A stretch of 64,000 nucleotides of DNA from Antitrichia curtipendula (Eukaryota; Streptophyta; Bryopsida; Hypnales; Leucodontaceae). Location: the NCBI GenBank assembly GCA_951230915.1, contig OX579640.1:13536981-13600980 (forward strand), in the 5' to 3' direction. The notes beneath the pieces are model-generated. The model was not told the DNA's origin and made no database searches. It saw nothing but the letters and a program-made list of their open reading frames with translations. The position numbers were made by a program, and so were the translations under genes. Position 1 is the stretch's first letter; each line of letters starts with the position of its first letter. Below, one piece after another: positions 56,624 to 64,000 of the stretch.

Positions 56624-59600
56624 CATGTAACTTCTATCAATGCAAAGGTTGCTCCCATACAGCCCAAAGGCAACAAAGTGTAAATTTGATAGACATGGTT
56701 ATCCACTCGTGTCAAGTAAGGCAATAGTAATCAAAGTGTAGAAGGAACCATCCACCTAGAAGAGAGAAGATAAGCTAAGCATGTAGAATTCTAACAAAGA
56801 AATGAGAATGTGATTTAGTTGTTGAAGACTTTAGTAATAAAAGAGGATTAAGAGGAAATCTAGGAAGGATTTCATTTAGCCATTGGAAATCTCCATCTAT
56901 AATTACTGAATTCTAGATTGGAAAACTAGGAAGTAGCTTTTTTTGAATTTCATTTGGAATTTGAATAATTGTTCTTTACAAATTCAATTAGCAACAATGC
57001 TAGCATGTGAGCCTATGAGTCTTGAACCTAAGTGTAAGTAGGTACTCTACAACTACTAAAGGTGCCTATAATATAGACACCTATAATATAAATATCCTAT
57101 AACTATAGAAGGTGCTTATAACATAGGTACCTACAATATAGACACATATAATATAGGCACCTATAATGTAAATATCCTTTAATCATAGAAGGTACATATA
57201 CTATAGGTACCTATATCGTAGGAGTTGAAGCTCCTAGGCTCATGTCTCAAGATCCTAAGCCTACAAGTTAGCAACTGTAAATCAAGTAGTAGCCTTTAAT
57301 AATTGAAAGGAATAGAATTAGAAGGGAAAGAAGGAGTAGGAAGGAAAAAGAAAGGAAGTTAGAAAGAAAATAGAAGAATGGAAACTTGAAAGGAAGTAGG
57401 AAATGAATTTGGAATTAGTTTCTAAAATTTGCATTTAAGTAGTGAGCACAAAATCAAGAAGGAACAAGATGGCAAACGAGGAGACCGCCAAAGCATTTTC
57501 AAGCACCTCTCATATGAGGTTCACTCTAAGGTAAGTGTGTAATTCCATTGTTTTTCCTTTAAATCTTTTGATTAAACCATAGCTAAGTGATAATCTAGAT
57601 TCAAATTGTTAGAACTAGATTTTATTTCAAGTTTAGTTTTAGAAACTTGTAGAAGAGGTCTAAAGCTTCTCAAAAACATAAGACACTTAGAAAATAGACT
57701 TAAAACAAGCAAGATAAGATTGGATGAAGTTTGAAAATAAAAATGGATGAAAATTAGGAAAATTCATCCAAAAAAACAAAAACAAAAACTGTAGAAACAA
57801 TAAAAATTTGTAGTCTAGAAATACAATTATAAGTTGATTTCAAATTGGAGATTATAAATAATTAGCAAATGAAGTTTGAAGTACCAATTAGGAAATCAAT
57901 CAAATTAAACAAATTAAATTATCTTTTATTTTGGAAAAAACATAACTTTTACATCGCATGTCATAAAAAACTTGCATTCCTTCAAGCATACAACTTTCTA
58001 TTTGTATCATGAATGCAACCTCATACCGCAATAAAGTCCTTGCACACCTTTGTATATAAAAGATATTGAACTTTAAAGTTTTTAAAAATTAAAAAATTAA
58101 AAAATATTTTTACTTTTATTTTGGTTGTGGCAACAACACATAATACACTAATTTGAATTAACTTTTGTAGTAAGTGTTCAAAATTATTGTTACCAACATT
58201 ATTTTATTGTTGTTGAATTGATATAATACAACAATATTTTAGCCTTATAATTTTACAAAAAAATGACTTTGATAAACTAATATTGCAAGAACTAGTATGA
58301 CAAATTAAGGATTTAGGTTGCTTGGCTTCAGATGAACTACACAGGGAACCAAATCACATTATATTTTATGTTTTTATTTCCTATTGGTTCTCTTCAAACC
58401 CCAATTTTCAATTCACCAATTAAAAATGCCAAACCCTCCTCCATATGCACTACAATAAACCAAAATTTTTTTAAGAAAATAAGCTAAACATGATTGATAT
58501 AAATCCTAGTAAAATCCAATGAATGTTTGTTCACCAATTTAAAGGACAAACTCTTCTATGTACCCACTAAAATAGCACAAAAAAATTGAAAAAAAAATTG
58601 AAAAATCTGGTTTATGTAAATCATGATGCAATTCCAATGTTGAAATCAACAATTGAAGTGATAAACCTTTGTACCTATCCACAAAAGTAACCAAAAATAA
58701 AAATTTCTAAAATATGTTCAATTCACAATATTCAAATCTAAGTTTCTATATTGATTTAAATCCTAGTAAAATCCAATGCCAAACCCTCATCACATTATAT
58801 TATAGGCTACGATAGTGGGAAATTTTTGCCAAACTCATTTACACTCTGTACTACATCAAATTTTAGAAATGGATGTTGCTCTAACCACAAACTTGACCTA
58901 CACCTATTGTGGTTGGATGTTGTAGGTGTCAACAAGGTTGCGTGTAAATATTATTTTTTGCCCACAATAATACCTTTGGATTCTTGAATGGTTGTCCTTC
59001 ATTCTGTTGAATTTTGGAATTCTAACTAATTTGAAGAGATTTTATTTCCTAAATTAAATAATTTTAAGGTATGTAGATTAAGGATTTTTCACAATTTGGG
59101 AAATTTATCCTATTAGTATAATAGATTCATTCCAATAGAGAATTTCAAATAGGATCTACAAACTAGCCAATCAACACCAACTAGGAGCACAACTTAAGAT
59201 CCCAATTGGACTCGTACCAACTAGGCCTAATTACTATTCTACACTCCGCTCTTAAAGGCCACAAAGGTCAGAGTAATGGTATCTTTTAATCTTGACTCTT
59301 TTTACTTCTTTCAACTTGGGATACTTTTCACCAACTAGTGCATTCCCTTTAACAGCATCACTTGAACACAACAACTTCCGATTTGGCCAAATGCCTTTGC
59401 AACGTCCTAATGGGTTACTTTTCTTTATCCAAGCTTGCATTGAGGCTTACCAACTTGAATTTAATTCCCTATTCTCTTCTTTTCTCCATATTTGGCATTT
59501 CACACATCACTCACTCAATCTAATAAATATCTTACAATTCACACTCATCAGAAAAGCTCACCTAATATTTCCAACTCGATAGGTTTGCTTTGAATTCCTA

Positions 59601-62600
59601 TTTGGCTTACACCCATTCCAACTTTGCTCATATCACATCACTCTCATACACAATATCTTGCAAATTTGGATTTCTTCACAAAAATTTCAATAGGATTAGC
59701 TCACAAATTTATTAAATCTTACAACTGCAAAACTTCTTTAAACATGTACGTCAATAGAAAATTGCATTCACACAACATAATAATTGATTTATCAAAAATT
59801 TACTTACTAGTTCTAATTCCCCACTTGGACAATTGAAAACAATCAATCACACACTTTATAAACCATCTCAAATACACAACATACTCCATACATCTAAATT
59901 CCAATTTGGATTTCAAATCACCCTACCAACTGGACCACAATAGAAACCAAAAAAATTTACAATCTCAACAACTCCAATAAAGAATACGCACACATACATT
60001 ACAACAATTTTCCAACCTTGACTTAACATCCACATTCACAATCAACTTCTACACTAGTTGTAACACAATATAATTTTATAACATTCATCACAATACAACA
60101 CACATAAATTCGTAACATGTGAGTGTTTCTAACTCCACCCTTGAGTCAGAAAGTTACACACGGATTCTAGCGGCTGTTTCGTTGGAGATTCACTCCTAAT
60201 TGGGTGTTCCTAAATAATTGTTTGCCTTTCAAGCAATGGACACTTTTGTGACTAATGATCCTGTAAAATTTACTATTTATAAGGAAAAAAATATGGGTTA
60301 ACTAGTTAAAACGTTATGGTTAGGTAAAAAAGAGAAAGAGAAAACAAAATCTAATCTAACTAAAATTGTATCTAAGTAGCCTTTTAGAATATAAAATTCC
60401 CTTCCCAGGATGGTAAGAAAAACTAGATTCCAAAATTCCTAGCAAAAGTTACCACAGGGTGAGTTTGGCCCCTTCGTTGTGCTAACCTTCATCCACTAAT
60501 CTAAAATAGCAAATCAATCCAAAATAATTCTAAATTCTAAGTTTAAGTTAGTAATTCCTTTAAGTTATGAATTCCTAAGATTAATTGGAATCTTGATCTA
60601 TTGGAATGTTTTTCATCCAGAATTGGTTTCAAATTTCATCCAACCTTTTATCTTTCAAAAAATAAAGTATTTTCAAAAGTAAAAAGGGATCTTGGAATCT
60701 TTATAGATTCTTTGTTTGATTATTTTCTAAAGATTCCTTAAAGATTTTTTTGGATGAAATCTTAAATTTCATCCAATCTTATGGTTACAGTTAATTATTA
60801 ATAACTTTTCGTTGTTGAGTTAAATTTTAATTGTGATTTGACTTTAGAGACCTCTAAATTACCTATTAGGCTCTAAATTCTAACTTAAATCCTAAAATTC
60901 TAATCTACAAACTAACTTCTAACAACAATGATTTTAACTTTAATTTGAAAACAAAAAACAAAGCAAAAGAAAGGGTGAAATTAACATACCTCCGTGTCCA
61001 TCATGGTCACGGTCCCATCATCCTAGTTCACTAGCATAATGGACTCAAAATAACCGTCGTCTTCCATCATGTATACTCCGTCTATTTGATGAAAGTCTGA
61101 TATTAGAATGTGAAGAAAATCTCTTTCCTACATCCTTTCTGGCTAATTTCCTATAAATAAAGGGTTAGTCTAAGTATTTAACTTAATTCCTTTGAGTTTA
61201 GGAATTTACGTTAAATTTCTAATGGTCTTTAGTTGATTTTTAAAACACTCTTTGAATTAAAATAAACTTCAAGGCCCTATTTCCAACTACCTTGAATGTT
61301 TATTTTATTTAAGAATTGAATTAAAAGATTAACATCTTCCAATTTTAATAACATTCCAATGAATAGTTAGTTTTGTTTATTATTCATTAGTTTATTATTT
61401 TTGTTGGATTAATCTATTATTTTTGTTGACTTCTTGTTTTTTCCTATTTGGCTTATTAGGCCTAATAAAACAAAACTTAAACCAACATTCAACCAACTAA
61501 TTTGCACCAAAATCCTAATTAATGACTAAAACCAAATTCTTCAATAGTAAAAAGAACTATTCAAAGCATTATTTTGAATGAATAGTAAATGAATAGTAGA
61601 AAAAGAATAAAAAACAAAAATAAATTGTCCCGCAATGAATAGTAGATGAATAGTAACCGAATAAAGACCAAAACAAATCCTAAATGAATAGGAAATGAAT
61701 AGGAAACGCACAATAAAACAAAAAACAAAACCCACGTGAATACTTAGATTCGTTAGAAAAATTAGTATTTTAATCCTAATTCCTTCTGAAGCTGCCACTT
61801 CGTCTTCTTATTATGTTTCCTTGTCAAATTCTTCTCATTTTTGTTGTTTTGATTAGGATTATGAATTGTGGTTTGATGCAGGGGAAACTTATGCTCTAGT
61901 TACTTGCAACCAAGTGTTCCTTTGAGAGTTCAAAATTAGTGGTGTGGCTATCAACTGCTTAGGCCTTATTATACCTTTAATTCGGTTAAGAATTTTGGAT
62001 TTAGTTCTCACCAGGTTTTGGAAGTTTTCCAAACTAGACACCCACGGTTTCTGAACTGGACCTCAAGTTTTCAACTGACCACCACCCCTGCTGTGCCAAC
62101 CCCTATTGTGCTGATCCCCTGCTGTGCCAACCACGTGGCGCGTCGTGAGTGGCTGCTCCCTCCGACCGGTTCCCCAGCCCGTCTTTCTGAGGTCCTGGTT
62201 CTCTGGTCTTAAACTGGACTCTGGTTCTTTTGGTTTTAAACTGGACTTTAGTTCTTAACTAAATGATTAATAAAAAGAAAGAAAGAAGCTAAACTAAACT
62301 TCGCTAAATAACTTAAGGCTCCAATTAATCTAAAGATTTTTCTATGGGGTTGAGGGGACTTTTAAAACCAGGCAATTAACTAACGAAGATTTTAAAGATT
62401 TTGAGGATAACTAAGCAAGGATAAACTAAACTAAAGAAAAACTAAACTATCGACTAAGTTCTCATTTTTGGCAATGGAAGCAAACAAAATGAAGTGAGCA
62501 AATTCCGGCGGAAGAAAAGGAGGCACTTGGTGTTGTGTTTTGGCTTAAGTAGCCCAACGACCAAGGGTATTTTTCAACTTTCTCCCTTCAAAGTGAATTG

Positions 62601-62602
62601 TC
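56624..62602. other. AT-rich gene desert
   Basis: No convincing gene. A possible lone exon lies at 57469-57530 (ATG, MANEETAKAFSSTSHMRFTL, then AAG|GTAAGTG), and a similar ATG-plus-donor arrangement occurs on the minus strand near 61000. About 62017-62250 has small tandem repeats (CCCTGCTGTGCCAACC; TTTTAAACTGGACT). Confidence 0.45.
56992..57277 (-). repeat. Inverted-repeat-ended dispersed element, copy 2
   Basis: It is homologous to 10735-11078, with GCTAGCATGTGAGCCTATGA at one end and CTTGTAGGCTTAGGATC at the other (reverse complement). Between them are repeats of ACCTATAATATAGACACC. Target duplication is unclear. Confidence 0.6.
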
Positions 62603-63990
62603 TTAACCCCTAAACGTCCAAACTGCCTTTTTTGGCAACATAGCGATTTGGGGCAGCTCATTGCATATGGAATTTTTATTGTTTTTTGCTAAAATTTTCA
62701 CCCAATAGAGTTATTCGTAAAGTAAACCTGAGTTTAGAGGTAAAATTGGGGTTTGAACCCCTGCTTTACGTAAAAAAGCAAGTGAAAAAATAAAAAGCTC
62801 GCGCAGTCAACACTAGCAAAACAAAACTTAGGACCAAACTTTCTTTCGCATCGAAATGGTGCCTACAAAAGTTGGGACCTAAGTTTACCTGTCAAAGAAA
62901 TTGTACATTGACAATTTGTGAGAATGGAGGGTGGAGAGGTTGTTTTTATAATGAAATCCACTGTTCTTTATGAACTCTCAAAGGATATGGGTTTATTTTA
63001 AGATTGAGCTCCTCCAAGCTCTTACAAGTTACTTACAACTCCAACCATTTACATATCCCATATGGTTTGCTTTACCTCCTTTCACCAATTTGTATAAGAG
63101 CTTGTTTAAAAACTGGGTACCAAACTAGGGATGACTTTACGAATAACTCTAACATGGGGACAAGGTTTATCTTTAAGGCCCAACAATTTTCATAACTTTT
63201 GACTTCATTGTTCAAAAGTTATTGCATGATCTGTAATTTTCAATGCTCGACGGGCAGCCCAGAAAAAAATCTAAAAAATCTAAAAAAAAACTTTTTCAAA
63301 AATAAAAATTTGACATTGGCTCTTTAGATTTATATATACTTGTAAAGCTTTGAATCATTCCATTTTGATTAATGAGTTGAAAGTTATGAGGTGCTCTAGT
63401 TTGCGGGTAGTTATGGATTCCCCACTCAAAAATAAACTTTGGAGTCCTTGATTTAACTCAATTTCTAATATTTTTTGAAAAAAATAAATCATATAGTGTC
63501 AATTGTTTATTACTATATTACCACCGTTGGTATTAGAATTTTTCAATTTTATAATTAAATTCTTAACAATTTAGTGTTTTGAATCATTCTCTACTTCTTT
63601 CTACTTGCTATACTTTTTCTATATGTTGTACAACTCCAAATGATCTAAAATTTTTTAAGCATGTAGCCAACTTGCCTTGAAGAATGAATCCAAAGAAGCA
63701 CAATCATTTTGGAGATTTTTTCATACAAATTTGACCTTGTGAAGTGCAGCTGCCCGTATTTTTACAGGGCTAAAAAAATGAGTTTTGTCACTTCAAACGT
63801 TAAAATCTTGCAATCTACACGGTGAAAAATTCTGAAATTTTTTCCACATATTTCCAAACTAGTTTACTACAAGATCCTACGGTTATTTGGTCCAAAAATG
63901 TTTTTTTATCTAAAATTTGATGCTTGTATCAGAAATGGCAGTTTTGGACTGTTTTTGGTGAAAACATAGTCTCCGACGTTTAGGGGTTAA
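62603..63990. mobile_element. TTAA-bounded element C (1.39 kb), piggyBac-like ends, with a nested insert
   Basis: TTAACCCCTAAACGTC at the left is perfectly inverted at the right (GACGTTTAGGGGTTAA), a 16-bp inverted repeat including TTAA. It is homologous to 41720-42662 in inverse orientation: CAACATAGCGATTTGGGGCAGCTC near the left end and CAAAAACTGCCATTTCTGA.. (complement) near the right. It is about 440 bp longer than copy B because of an insert at 62707-63150. No transposase is visible. Confidence 0.82.
62707..63150. mobile_element. Nested inverted-repeat insert in element C, 444 bp
   Basis: AGAGTTATTCGTAAAGT at the left end is inverted at the right end (ACTTTACGAATAACTCT), and the stretch between is missing from copy B. 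A target duplication is not clear, so the superfamily is unassigned. Confidence 0.65.
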
Positions 63991-64000
63991 GGTCAAAGCT

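Overview
The window is nuclear DNA of a land plant. Every convincing gene is split by GT-AG introns, and the recognisable products are plant proteins: a plant-specific INDETERMINATE DOMAIN (IDD) zinc-finger factor, a plant-type glucosylceramide synthase, an RLK/Pelle-family kinase and a KEOPS Pcc1 subunit. The gene-poor parts are very AT-rich and carry many short non-autonomous DNA transposons. There is no CRISPR array, operon or bacterial signal. Short introns and long AT-rich spacers would suit a bryophyte or another non-seed plant, but that is a weak inference and the species is not identified.

Layout. 1-4.2 kb: spacer with one CACTA MITE. 4.26-8.1 kb (+): SGR5/IDD14-16-type IDD factor, 5 coding exons. 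8.1-25.7 kb: gene desert with hAT, PIF/Harbinger, fold-back and TTAA-bounded elements, including one clean nested insertion. 25.8-32.8 kb (-): glucosylceramide synthase, 14 exons. 33-35.7 kb: spacer with an unidentified coding-like fragment. 36.3-38.3 kb (-): small presequence plus coiled-coil protein, head to head with 39.6-40.8 kb (+): Pcc1/LAGE3 subunit of KEOPS, whose last exon is duplicated. 41-44.5 kb: TTAA-bounded and pogo-like MITEs. 45.35-47.95 kb (-): receptor-like cytoplasmic kinase with DFG changed to NFG; its 3' end is followed by two decayed tandem copies. 49-64 kb: repeat-rich desert with minisatellites, a complete 2.26-kb CACTA element with a 3-bp target duplication, and a 1.4-kb TTAA-bounded element carrying a nested insert.

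The exon models were built by hand. Every junction is GT-AG, reading phases match across all junctions, and total lengths fit the known families (IDD 627 aa, glucosylceramide synthase 531 aa, Pcc1 114 aa, kinase 409 aa, coiled-coil protein 205 aa). The genes do not form one pathway; they are ordinary dispersed eukaryotic genes.

Most notable observations: (a) five elements bounded by TTAA with CCC(C/T)TAAA-type termini, a piggyBac-like configuration that is unusual in plants; (b) repeated short-range tandem duplication at gene ends in 35-48 kb, including an alternative Pcc1 last exon that is in frame and a triplicated kinase 3' end; (c) a hAT MITE inside a PIF/Harbinger element, where the tandem neighbour preserves the empty site; (d) the NFG kinase.
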